11,028 bases of DNA from JBEKTW01 sp049515655. GTDB lineage: Bacteria > Bacteroidota > Ignavibacteria > UBA10030 > SZUA-254. A program made the translations under genes and the position numbers. The notes under the pieces are model-generated. The model saw only the letters and a list, made by a program, of their open reading frames with translations. It was not told where the DNA came from and ran no database searches. How positions within the stretch are numbered: position 1 is the first letter of the stretch; each line of letters begins with the position of its first letter. The stretch lies in the NCBI GenBank assembly GCA_049515655.1, contig JBEKTW010000046.1, positions 1 through 11,028 of the forward strand. The letters are read 5' to 3'. Positions 1 to 6,335 of this stretch are shown in pieces.

Positions 1-137
1 AGCCGGGTGCGTACAGCGTTCGATGGAATGCTTCGGGATATCCGAGCGGGGTGTATTTGTACCGCTTAAGCGCTGTGGGAAGCAACGGAGCGGCTCAGAA
101 CTTTCAAAGTGTGAAGAAACTGGTGCTCGTGAAGTAG
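1..137 (+). CDS. C-terminal end of a T9SS cargo protein (partial)
   Basis: The frame starting at base 3 is open from the window edge to the TAG at 135-137 and encodes 44 residues, beginning PGAYSVRWNASGYPSGVYLY and ending KKLVLVK. This matches the last part of the FlgD-like/T9SS type A sorting domain: a PG.Y.V.W beta strand, then SG.Y.YRL, then a KK-hydrophobic-K tail. Proteins with this tail are exported by Sec, moved across the outer membrane by the type IX system, and released or anchored at the surface. The body of the protein lies outside the window, so its activity cannot be told. The same domain ends the protein at 5171-5932, which supports the reading. A hairpin 45 bases after the stop probably ends its transcript. 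Confidence 0.85.
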   Translation, partial: PGAYSVRWNASGYPSGVYLYRLSAVGSNGAAQNFQSVKKLVLVK

Positions 138-181
138 GTGCGTAGTCCGACACCTGGAAATCGCCCCCCGGTGTAATATCA

Positions 182-225
182 AGAAGCCCTGTCCCGATTT
201 TATCGGGACAGGGCTTCTGTTATTT
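182..225. terminator. Strong hairpin between convergent genes, probable bidirectional terminator
   Basis: Bases 182-198 and 202-218 form a perfect 17-bp stem with a three-base loop; the core pairs CCCTGTCCCGA with TCGGGACAGGG. On the plus strand GTTATTT follows, a weak U tract. It lies between the 3' ends of the T9SS gene (stop 137) and ferritin (stop 352), where a shared terminator is expected. The U tract is poor, so it could instead be a dispersed palindrome serving as an RNA 3' end. Confidence 0.55.
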
Positions 226-229
226 AGAA

Positions 230-338
230 CTAGTATCGTGTCACTCAAATTCCCCTCTCCCACTTGTGGGAGAGGGGATAGGGGTGAGGGTTAAAAGCCG
301 CAAAACTTAATCAATCTATTTCCGACACAGGACACTAG
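230..338. mobile_element. Small CTAG-bounded element with imperfect terminal inverted repeats (MITE-like)
   Basis: A 109-base stretch begins with CTAGTATCGTGTC and ends with the reverse complement of CTAGTGTCCTGTGTC. The first 21 bases from each end match at 15 positions, including CTAGT and the inner AAAT. It has no ORF of its own. The interior holds a 12-bp palindrome (252-277). CTAG at both edges would fit insertion at a TA inside CTAG, as known for IS630/Tc1-mariner elements, but that family link is inference. The left end recurs at 2932-2955 and 10868-10891. Confidence 0.5.
252..277. repeat. GC-rich palindrome
   Basis: Bases 252-263 (CCCCTCTCCCAC) and 266-277 (GTGGGAGAGGGG) are exact reverse complements around a two-base loop, followed by a second G-rich run to 290. 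It lies inside the CTAG-bounded element. The C/G-run composition resembles the larger nested hairpin at 4895-4974, suggesting one class of dispersed palindrome. Confidence 0.6.
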
Positions 339-351
339 ATCCAGCCGGTGT

Positions 352-846
352 TTAGTCCCCTTTGCGAGACCCCATCTCCCTGTCGAGCATCAACAGCGCC
401 GGCCCATGTTCTCCGACTACATCGAGCTTCTCGATGATTGCAGCCGCGTTTCGCTCTTCCTCAACCTGCTCCGTGATGAACCACTGGAGCAGAATCTGGG
501 TCGGATAGTCCTTCCCTTTCAGTGCGAGCTCATAGAGCTTCGTTATCATCGCAGTGACCTTCTGCTCATGCTCAAGAACATGCGTAAACACGTCTTTCGG
601 CGACTTGAACTTCGTCGCGGGCTTCTCGATGGCATGCAGCTCTACGTGACCTCTCTGGTCATGAACGTAGGAATAGAATTTCATCGCGTGCTCGTTCTCT
701 TCATTGCTTTGAACGCGAAGCCACTGCGCAAAACCCGGCAGGTTCGCTTCTTCACAGTAGGTTGCCATGGAGAGATAGAGATACGAGGAAAACATCTCAT
801 TCTTGATTTGCTCATTGATTGCGTCTTGAATTGCTTTGCTTAACAT
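352..846 (-). CDS. ftnA: Non-haem ferritin (bacterial FtnA type)
   Basis: The 164-residue product matches the usual length of bacterial ferritin (about 165). It oxidises Fe(II) and stores the mineral inside a 24-subunit cytoplasmic cage. All ferroxidase ligands seen in E. coli FtnA are present at the same numbers: Glu17, Glu50 and His53 (in NEENEHAMKFY), Glu94, and Gln127 with Glu130 (in TEQVEEERN). There is no extra domain and no signal peptide. The ATG at 844-846 is preceded on the coding strand by AAAGGAAG, a good ribosome binding site about eight bases away. It sits 95 bases downstream of the aminotransferase stop, so it may be a separate unit or read through from it; I see no clear promoter or Fur box in the gap. 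The family call is very secure; the gene symbol is by similarity only. Confidence 0.95.
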   Translation of the reverse strand: MLSKAIQDAINEQIKNEMFSSYLYLSMATYCEEANLPGFAQWLRVQSNEENEHAMKFYSYVHDQRGHVELHAIEKPATKFKSPKDVFTHVLEHEQKVTAMITKLYELALKGKDYPTQILLQWFITEQVEEERNAAAIIEKLDVVGEHGPALLMLDREMGSRKGD

Positions 847-941
847 ATATCTTCCTTTCGTGAGAATATTGACTGTTTCTTTGCTAATTCACCATAAGAG
901 AGTTTTGATGCGCGCGATTCCGCAACGGGAAATCCTCGCGA

Positions 942-1886
942 TCAACGCTGACGGACGGGTTCCTCTTTGTACACGGGACAGCACCAATGGCGGTACTTCT
1001 GCACCCGGCCGCGGACGACATTAAAATACAGGTCGCGCAGGTCCTTCGTGATGTTCCCCATCTTTCCGGTGCCGACCGGCCTGTAGTCTATCATGATCAC
1101 GGAGGCAATCTGCACACCAGTTCCGACAAAGAAGATTTCATCGGCTAAGTACAATTCCGACCTGTCGATCTGGCGCTCGACGACGGTCAAATGAAGTTCA
1201 TCCTGAAGAAGCGTGATGATGCTCCGCCGTGTTATACCTTCCAGAATGTTGTCGGTCACTCCCGGGGTAACGGCAACGCCGTTTTTCACCATAAACAGAT
1301 TCTCCGCTGAACCTTCCGCGACATGCCCGTCCTGGTTGAGCACGATGGCCTCATCGAAGCCTGCGCGTTGAGCATCCGTCTTGATAAAAGCGGAGTTGAC
1401 GTACGCGCCCGCGATCTTTCCCCGCGGCGGAATCATATTGTCGTCGACTCTGCGCCACGAAGACACGGTTACATGCGTTCCTTCTTCTTTCTCGACATAT
1501 CTTCCGAACGGGATCGCCACGATCCCGAGAACCGGATGAAGGTTATGAAGACGGACACCGATGATCTCGTCGCTGTAGAACGCAAGCGGACGTATGTAGC
1601 AGTCCTCATGAAACTGTTCAACGAGCAGGAGGTCCATGAATGCCTGGAAGAGGCTCTGCTCGTCAAACGGGAGTTCCATGCTGAGCAGCTTTGCCGACTG
1701 GAGAAACCGGCGGCAGTGATCCTGCAGGCGGAAGACGTGCAATTGACCTTCCTCGTCATTCCAATAACCCCTGACGCCGCCAAAGACGGCGGTGCCGTAG
1801 TTCAACGCGTGCGTCAGAAGGCCAACCTTCGCGTCCTCGTAAGGGACAATACGATCTTTTAAAAAAGCGTGTTTTGGCAATGGCAT
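942..1886 (-). CDS. ilvE: Branched-chain amino acid aminotransferase (class IV, PLP)
   Basis: The 314-residue product is a fold-type IV PLP enzyme that exchanges the amino group between leucine, isoleucine or valine and 2-oxoglutarate in the cytoplasm. Landmarks: EDAKVGLLTHALNYGTAVF (18-35), Arg60 for PLP phosphate, IRP at 98-100, catalytic Lys157 in RGKIAGAYVNS, EGSAEN at 191-196 with the cofactor-contacting Glu191, and the glycine-rich TPGVTDNILEGITRR region. The family's usual FEG after YGT.. is FGG here (Gly36), a variant I also associate with cyanobacterial-type IlvE. I chose the ATG at 1884-1886 because AAGGAA stands nine bases upstream and residues 10-20 align with the N terminus of E. 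coli IlvE. The frame stays open upstream to 2090, but that extension has no family similarity. Related fold-IV enzymes such as D-amino acid transaminase are less likely given the length and motifs. Confidence 0.92.
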   Translation of the reverse strand: MPLPKHAFLKDRIVPYEDAKVGLLTHALNYGTAVFGGVRGYWNDEEGQLHVFRLQDHCRRFLQSAKLLSMELPFDEQSLFQAFMDLLLVEQFHEDCYIRPLAFYSDEIIGVRLHNLHPVLGIVAIPFGRYVEKEEGTHVTVSSWRRVDDNMIPPRGKIAGAYVNSAFIKTDAQRAGFDEAIVLNQDGHVAEGSAENLFMVKNGVAVTPGVTDNILEGITRRSIITLLQDELHLTVVERQIDRSELYLADEIFFVGTGVQIASVIMIDYRPVGTGKMGNITKDLRDLYFNVVRGRVQKYRHWCCPVYKEEPVRQR

Positions 1887-2025
1887 ATTAATATTTCCTT
1901 CAAGTTGATTCGTTTTTGAGCAGAACAACGCGACTGAATGCCGGACCGAAGAAGCCCGTTTTGATCGAGTTAGCCGGAACAGAAGCCACCATTCAACCAT
2001 CGGGCTACCGGCCCCGACCACAGGA

Positions 2026-2053
2026 AATATAGCAAAAATCCTCTGAGAATCAA
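2026..2053 (-). promoter_or_regulatory. Possible promoter for the aminotransferase gene
   Basis: Reading the minus strand, TTGATT (2048-2053) is followed after 16 bases by TATATT (2026-2031), a reasonable -35/-10 pair. It would start transcription near 2019, leaving a leader of about 130 bases before the ATG at 1886. It lies just past the stop of the upstream gene (2078). It was judged by eye only; FCB bacteria often use a different -7 element. Confidence 0.4.
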
Positions 2054-2077
2054 TCTCCCCCCGGCTGTCGACCCGAC

Positions 2078-2563
2078 TTAGGTGCTCCATTCTCTCCGGA
2101 GGGCGTTGAGTAGTACTCCCAGTTGATCCGGACTCTCGCCCGACATTTTCCTGATGGAATAGAGATATGCGTAGGCAATCGGTATCCGCTCATTCAAGCG
2201 GTCGGCGAAGAACACGTCCACCTGGTGAACAATGTCGGTCATTGTAAAACCGGAGAGAACAAGGCTGTTCCTGCGTTCATCGATGCGGTCCCACTCATTT
2301 TCCGAACCCGTTTCTTTCATCATCTCGTTTGCCAGCAGATTGACACCTCCCTGGAGGCCGGAGAGATGGTTGGCTTTGCCTTGCTTGTCGAGAAGACCCC
2401 AGAATTTGCCGTTTGCCCACCCTTTGGTTGACGTGACATCCTCCCCCGTCTGGCACAAAACCGTCCAAGGGAGCAAGATGATGAGAGCGAGGGAACTCCA
2501 AGCGATGCGTTTCACAGTTTCACCATTGAAAGTTGATACCATTGGAACTATATTTTGAGACAT
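2078..2563 (-). CDS. Small exported protein of unknown function
   Basis: The 161-residue product begins with a long polar N region, then VKR and a hydrophobic segment at about 20-36 (IAWSSLALIILLPWTVL), read as a signal peptide or single anchor. A Cys follows (residue 37), but Leu occupies the position before it, so this is not a normal lipobox. The mature part has NGKFWGLLDKQGKANHLSGL (51-70), then FTMTDIVHQVDVFFADRLNERIPIAYA (106-132) and a C-terminal helix. The pattern NG.fW..l....K...l.Gl.gG followed by a VD.Ff.D..N.rIPI block resembles small exported proteins from uncultured bacteria that I recall but cannot name; no function is known to me. The start at 2561-2563 has AAGGA eight bases upstream. 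The gene is 191 bases from the aminotransferase and looks independent. Confidence 0.8.
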   Translation of the reverse strand: MSQNIVPMVSTFNGETVKRIAWSSLALIILLPWTVLCQTGEDVTSTKGWANGKFWGLLDKQGKANHLSGLQGGVNLLANEMMKETGSENEWDRIDERRNSLVLSGFTMTDIVHQVDVFFADRLNERIPIAYAYLYSIRKMSGESPDQLGVLLNALRREWST

Positions 2564-2593
2564 CTGAAAGATCCTTGAATGACGTCCTGCAGA

Positions 2594-2825
2594 AAATCCT
2601 AAATCCGAATCCCTAAATCTTAAATTCCGCCTCTCAGAATCCCGCTACCCAGCGGAATCTTCCGTTTTCGCGAAACGAAAACGAGAATGCTCGTTCCATC
2701 TGCCGTATGGAACGGCACAGAAGCGAGACAAAATCCAAGTTCTAAATCCAAAAATCAAAACATCAATAGGTTTCAGATCTTGTTTGCGATTTAGAGATTC
2801 GGATTTGAGATTTGTTTAGGATTTA
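2594..2825. repeat. AT-rich inverted-repeat element with internal hairpins
   Basis: This accounts for most of the 385-base gap between 2564 and 2948. Bases 2601-2619 and 2788-2806 are reverse complements at 18 of 19 positions, and AAATCCT (2594-2600) pairs with AGGATTT (2819-2825) further out. Inside are two more hairpins: CGTTTTCG (2663-2670) with CGAAAACG (2676-2683), and CGTTCCAT (2692-2699) with ATGGAACG (2707-2714). There is no ORF. The segment ATTTGTTTAGGATTT (2810-2824) recurs at 6290-6304, so this is a dispersed repeat, not a local hairpin. Confidence 0.65.
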
Positions 2826-2894
2826 GTGCTTCGAGTTTGGTATTTTCTCCACCGCTAGATCCTTTGACATTTGTACGCACCACTGATTAAGTCT

Positions 2895-2955
2895 TGCAAC
2901 GGAGATGACGATCCAAGAACTTACTAAAATCATTTGATGGACACGATACTAGTTC
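2895..2955 (-). repeat. Second copy of the GAACTAG repeat (reverse orientation)
   Basis: Read on the minus strand from 2955, GAACTAGTATCGTGTC is followed by CATCAAAT; this 24-base block differs from the copies at 227-250 and 10868-10891 at only two positions. Similarity to the right-edge copy continues for roughly 35 more bases, including TTGGATCGT at the same distance from the end. The CTAG is at 2949-2952, and its TAG is the stop codon of the membrane protein gene. A further CTAG at 2854-2857 could mark the other end, but the inverted match there is weak. Confidence 0.65.
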
Positions 2956-3392
2956 TGGATCGCCTTGAGGATGGCGGCAGACTTTCGGAGAGTGTCGATG
3001 CGATATTGGTTTTCACAATCAGTCCATTCCTGATGTCCAAGAATGGGAGTAACGATGAGCATGAGGACGGAAACCAACGCAACTGCATGCGGGCCGGGTG
3101 AGAAATACGCCGGAGCTGCATACACAATGATGAGTACCAGTCCCCGCAAGAGAACATACCACGACACAATAAAGAACCACTTACCACGCCGGCGGATAAT
3201 CTCCCACCGAGCCAGGCGTTCAGCATGGGTCCAGTCCTCTGCCCACTGCAAAAGACAAAATGCAACGCAGAATATCACGGCCGGCACCAACCGGGCAAAT
3301 GTTATCGGCGACTGTTCCTGCATGACGAAGCAGAGCCCAAACCCGAAAACGGACCCGCCGAAAAAGAGTGTCCAGATAACCGACTTTTTCAT
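2949..3392 (-). CDS. Four-helix membrane protein of unknown function
   Basis: The 147-residue product has four likely transmembrane segments at about 5-24, 31-50, 72-93 and 102-119. A charged loop at 51-71 (ending RRRGK) and the N-terminal KK put both ends inside by the positive-inside rule. The C-terminal tail (120-147) is polar. I recognise no family. I chose the ATG at 3390-3392 because GGAGAG stands about nine bases upstream; a TTG five codons earlier would overlap the previous gene. The start follows the hydrolase stop (TGA, 3394-3396) by one base, so the two are almost certainly co-transcribed and translationally coupled. Its TAG stop lies within a dispersed repeat, so the C terminus may have been set by an insertion and the protein may be shorter than its relatives. 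Confidence 0.75.
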   Translation of the reverse strand: MKKSVIWTLFFGGSVFGFGLCFVMQEQSPITFARLVPAVIFCVAFCLLQWAEDWTHAERLARWEIIRRRGKWFFIVSWYVLLRGLVLIIVYAAPAYFSPGPHAVALVSVLMLIVTPILGHQEWTDCENQYRIDTLRKSAAILKAIQN

Positions 3393-3393
3393 T

Positions 3394-4806
3394 TCACTTC
3401 TCTCCAATCTTAAATACTGTCCACGGCTCTGAGGGGCGGTCCTTCAGGATGCCGGCCATCCAGTCGAACTGAGTATGGTCTTCCAGAAATTTCTTGGCAT
3501 CGAACGGCAATCCGCACGCGGCACCCCAGCGAGCCAGGAACGACATCTCCTTCGCCATGCTCGCATCGATAACCTTGCCGTCAATCGTTCCCCCAGCATC
3601 GAACGGAGTATCCGTACCCGACAACATCGGGTCAAATTCGTAGTGGGCGCAGAGCGATCTCTCGCTCAGAGTGCTTGAGTTCAAGTACGTGTCATAGTGG
3701 TCCGCTTCAAACGACTTTGCGAGCTCAAGGTTGATTTTGCCGGCATTTTCTTTCATTAACTGCTTCCATCGCACCCGCCGGGCGACGGAGGAATGTTTGA
3801 TATTCGTCTCTTCGACTTTCGTCTCAAAGCGCAGAATTCTTACGTCTTCCGGAACATTCGAGCCGACGAAATAGCCGTCCTTCTTCTTTTCATATCCGAC
3901 ATACTTCAAACCCAGTTCAAGCCGGGCAATTTCATTCGTCTTAATGTCTCCCAGGAGCCAGGCATTAGCGTAGCCGCCGCTGTTATCCTTCTTGATCATT
4001 TCGCACCACTCATCGATTGAAGACGCGTACTGGGTCGCGTGCCGCATGCGGGAAAATTCGGGAGCCCCTTTCGGGTCGAACGGGAAAAATCCTCCAAGAG
4101 TCGTCTCCGACCCGACGAGGCCCGCGTCGGTAACGAAGAAGTCCGTTCCGCTGTGAATGAAACCTGTGAAAGCCTGCATCAGAATGCGATGCCCTTTGTC
4201 CGGCAGAATATCCAGAATGATGTTGCAGAAGGGATCCTGATATGAAACCATGGAATTGTGTCCGAGCACGATCTTGCCGTCGGCAGTCATGCTGCCCGTC
4301 GCGATGAACGAGCTGCACGATTGTTTCTTCGACTCGGGCGAATTAATCTTCAGCGAGTCTTTGACCTTGGGCCACCAGTACCACATAAGCTCCATGTAGC
4401 CGTTCAGTGCCACAAGCTCATCCCGCGTTGTCGACACATTAGCCGCTCTCATGCCTTCAACCATGCCGTCGATCTCGGCAAGATTCTCCGGGTCGACTTT
4501 CGGCGTAAGTATTTCTCCAGCTTTCTCAACGAACCATGACCACTCGAGAGCAGTTTTATATTTCCATTCCACGTCCAATACCCGGATCGCCTCCTTAATC
4601 TCCCCGGAGAGAAGATAACCGTGCTGGAATCCCCGCTCTCTCGGTGCACCCTCGATATGAAGGTAGATCCAGCCATTCTTCTCATGCCGGTTCGCTTTGG
4701 CGAGCCACGATTGTTGTTCTGGAGTGAGGGAATTTGCCGCCTGCGCAATGGGTAACAGGTTGTAGAGGAGGAACAATACTACGCCGGGTAACAGACGTTT
4801 TTTCAT
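3394..4806 (-). CDS. Exported C45-type autoproteolytic acyltransferase/hydrolase (Ntn fold)
   Basis: The 470-residue product starts with a clear signal peptide (KKR, hydrophobic stretch 8-20, likely cleavage after AQA at 21-23), so it acts in the periplasm or outside. The family motif ERGFQHGYLLSGEI is at 57-70. KKQSCSSFIATGSMTADGKI at 160-179, followed by VLGHNS, is the hallmark: in the penicillin acyltransferase (peptidase C45)/phospholipase B-like group the chain cuts itself before a Cys, here Cys164, which becomes the catalytic N-terminal nucleophile. Later blocks such as TDFFVTDAGLVGSETTLGGF (221-240) fit the beta-rich Ntn core. Members hydrolyse or transfer acyl groups on amides or lipids; the substrate here cannot be told. 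The ATG at 4804-4806 has AGGAGA seven bases upstream. It is followed after one base by a membrane protein gene. Confidence 0.82.
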   Translation of the reverse strand: MKKRLLPGVVLFLLYNLLPIAQAANSLTPEQQSWLAKANRHEKNGWIYLHIEGAPRERGFQHGYLLSGEIKEAIRVLDVEWKYKTALEWSWFVEKAGEILTPKVDPENLAEIDGMVEGMRAANVSTTRDELVALNGYMELMWYWWPKVKDSLKINSPESKKQSCSSFIATGSMTADGKIVLGHNSMVSYQDPFCNIILDILPDKGHRILMQAFTGFIHSGTDFFVTDAGLVGSETTLGGFFPFDPKGAPEFSRMRHATQYASSIDEWCEMIKKDNSGGYANAWLLGDIKTNEIARLELGLKYVGYEKKKDGYFVGSNVPEDVRILRFETKVEETNIKHSSVARRVRWKQLMKENAGKINLELAKSFEADHYDTYLNSSTLSERSLCAHYEFDPMLSGTDTPFDAGGTIDGKVIDASMAKEMSFLARWGAACGLPFDAKKFLEDHTQFDWMAGILKDRPSEPWTVFKIGEK

Positions 4807-4894
4807 CGGTATATCTCCTGGATGTTGTTACGAATTTACCGAACCGCGCGGCGAATTGCAAGTGCATCATTCTCATTGTTCAGTGTTGTGCCCA

Positions 4895-4974
4895 GACCCC
4901 TCCTTCCGTCCTCCCCTTGGTATGGGGAGGAAACTTCTCCCCCTTTTTCAAGGGGGAGAATACAAGAGGGGGTC
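4895..4974. repeat. Nested GC-rich palindromic repeat
   Basis: It occupies part of the 364-base gap 4807-5170. An outer pair (GACCCCTCCTT near 4895 with AAGAGGGGGTC, 4964-4974) encloses two hairpins: CCTCCCC...GGGGAGG (4910-4930) and TTCTCCCCCTT (4935-4945) with AAGGGGGAGAA (4950-4960). It is probably a dispersed intergenic palindrome that folds in RNA or DNA and could act as a terminator for the T9SS gene reading leftward. Besides it, the gap holds only a small hairpin at 5090-5103 (AGGGT/ACCCT); I see no gene there. Confidence 0.6.
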
Positions 4975-5170
4975 AGGTAAAGGCGACACGACTTCAAACT
5001 CGGGCGCTCTTGCACGTAGGACAGCGGGAGCAATTCCAAAGAAATGCCGGTTATCCCGGCGTCTGAAGGGGTGGTTTCTATCCGATTGCAGGGTGATTAC
5101 CCTCACCAATTCTGCCTCCTTTCCGCACGCATTCCGGAACGAAGTTTACTCACCGGTTTGCGCAGGGCTG

Positions 5171-5932
5171 TTACCTCTGTAGTTGCATCTTCTTCGTTGT
5201 CGGACTTCCATTGACCGTAAGCCGGTAGATGTAGATCCCGGAAGCGACATTATGACCGTCGCTGTTTCTGGCGTCCCAGGTAACGTTGTACTCGCCAGGA
5301 GCTTCCTCGCGGTCAACAAGCTGCCGTACTTCCCGACCGATAACGTCATAGATGGTCAACCGCACTCTCGCAGGCTCACGGAGAGAGTATGCAATCGTCG
5401 TAGTTGGATTGAAGGGATTCGGGTAGTTCAGGAGCGGCGTCTGAGAATTCACGGCCATCGTTGATGATACCGTCACTTGCAGTCCTTTTCCCTCCGGACT
5501 CGCCAACACCGCACCGGCGAGTGAGAGTTCTGAGAGGTCGGCTACGCCCGACCTGGTAAGCCCCAGTATGAGTCTGACAAGAGTTCCGGAACCCGGAAGA
5601 ATGCCTTTCCCACCCATATTCAACACTACAACCATCATCGTTGAATCGTCTGTCCGATTGTATTGGAGATCCCAATTCGGATTTTCGATGAGATCGGATT
5701 TTTGAATAGTCTCCAACACTACTACGGAGGCACTATGGATCGAAAACTGCAATGCAGCGATGGTGTCCGAATTGGCAAGCTCGATGCCGATTTGATCCTG
5801 CGAGAGCCTGGTTAACGAAAGCCTGTTCTCAGCCAACAAGTTGATTTGAGGAGCAGATAGAGACAACGAGACCGCCAGAACACTCTTGATTATCGAATTC
5901 CCGTGATTCAGTTTCATTGGAGTACCATTCAT
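5171..5932 (-). CDS. T9SS cargo protein with a cohesin-like beta domain
   Basis: The 253-residue product has a hydrophobic segment at about 13-34, read as a signal peptide (MKLNHGNSIIKSVLAVSLSL from Met6). Residues 38-155 are beta-rich, with a pattern (IELANSDTIAALQFSI; VVVLNMGGKGILPGSGTLVR) that resembles cohesin-like sandwich domains; this domain call is inference. The C terminus is a textbook T9SS type A sorting domain: NYPNPFNPTTTIAYSLREPA (169-188), RLTIYDVIGREVRQL, APGEYNVTWDARNSDG, ASGIYIYRLTV, and a final TKKMQLQR. It is therefore probably secreted to the surface by the type IX system. The start is uncertain: Met1 (5930-5932) has only a weak AAAG upstream, and Met6 (5915-5917) has no better site but gives a more typical signal peptide. 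No operon partner is seen. Confidence 0.85.
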   Translation of the reverse strand: MNGTPMKLNHGNSIIKSVLAVSLSLSAPQINLLAENRLSLTRLSQDQIGIELANSDTIAALQFSIHSASVVVLETIQKSDLIENPNWDLQYNRTDDSTMMVVVLNMGGKGILPGSGTLVRLILGLTRSGVADLSELSLAGAVLASPEGKGLQVTVSSTMAVNSQTPLLNYPNPFNPTTTIAYSLREPARVRLTIYDVIGREVRQLVDREEAPGEYNVTWDARNSDGHNVASGIYIYRLTVNGSPTTKKMQLQR

Positions 5933-5951
5933 CTTTAGCAGCTACAGCGAG

Positions 5952-5967
5952 ATGATGCACACATCAT
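5952..5967. promoter_or_regulatory. Palindrome upstream of the T9SS gene, possible operator
   Basis: ATGATG (5952-5957) and CATCAT (5962-5967) are exact reverse complements around CACA, 20 bases before the start codon. On the minus strand it overlaps TATGAT (5964-5969), a possible -10 element, so a repressor bound here could block transcription. No regulator is known, and a six-base arm can occur by chance. Confidence 0.25.
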
Positions 5968-6223
5968 ACCGGATAAATGAGCCGAGACCCTTCACTACGG
6001 AAGAGAGTTCTAACTGATTCATTCTTAACGGATTAAGGCATGCCGGCGGTATCTTACCGAAGCCAGGAGGAGCCCCGGATTGCAGATATTACAAGGATTC
6101 GATTGTATTTTCTACAATGTTTAAAATACCTCGTTTGGCAGGATCAAGCGGTCAATTCCGCTTTCGGCGGATGGAATGACTGACGGCGGTGGGTTGGAAC
6201 GAGATTAATGTTGATGAAAATCT

Positions 6224-6304
6224 AAATCCCAAATTTCAATCGACACTGCCTCCCGATTGGTGTTTTGAATTTGGGATTTTGTGTTTCGAATTTGTTTAGG
6301 ATTT
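6224..6304. repeat. AT-rich repeat related to the one at 2594-2825
   Basis: It lies in the 403-base gap 5933-6335. AAATCCCAAATT (6224-6235) pairs exactly with AATTTGGGATTT (6268-6279), with a minor inner pair CAAT/ATTG. The rightmost part, ATTTGTTTAGGATTT (6290-6304), is identical to 2810-2824, and both copies run on into similar TTCGA/TTTAG-type sequence. It sits just after the kinase stop codon and may end that transcript. In the rest of the gap I see only the palindrome near the T9SS gene start. Confidence 0.6.
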
Positions 6305-6335
6305 CGAATTTAGAGCTTAGGATTTGTGTATGATT

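Noticed and set aside
406..843. A 145-codon plus-strand open frame opposite ferritin
   Set aside because: Ferritin on the other strand has all six iron ligands and a good ribosome site; the mirror frame has neither.
1323..1862. A 179-codon plus-strand open frame opposite the aminotransferase gene
   Set aside because: It is antisense to a clear IlvE with conserved Lys157 and PLP motifs, and its product has no recognisable domain.
2449..2460. Lipoprotein signal in the small exported protein (Cys37)
   Set aside because: The residue before Cys is Leu, whereas a lipobox needs Gly, Ala or Ser there; I treat it as an ordinary signal peptide or anchor.
2594..2825. A CRISPR array in the repetitive intergenic stretch
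   Set aside because: The repeats are inverted, not evenly spaced direct repeats, there are no uniform spacers, and no cas gene is present.
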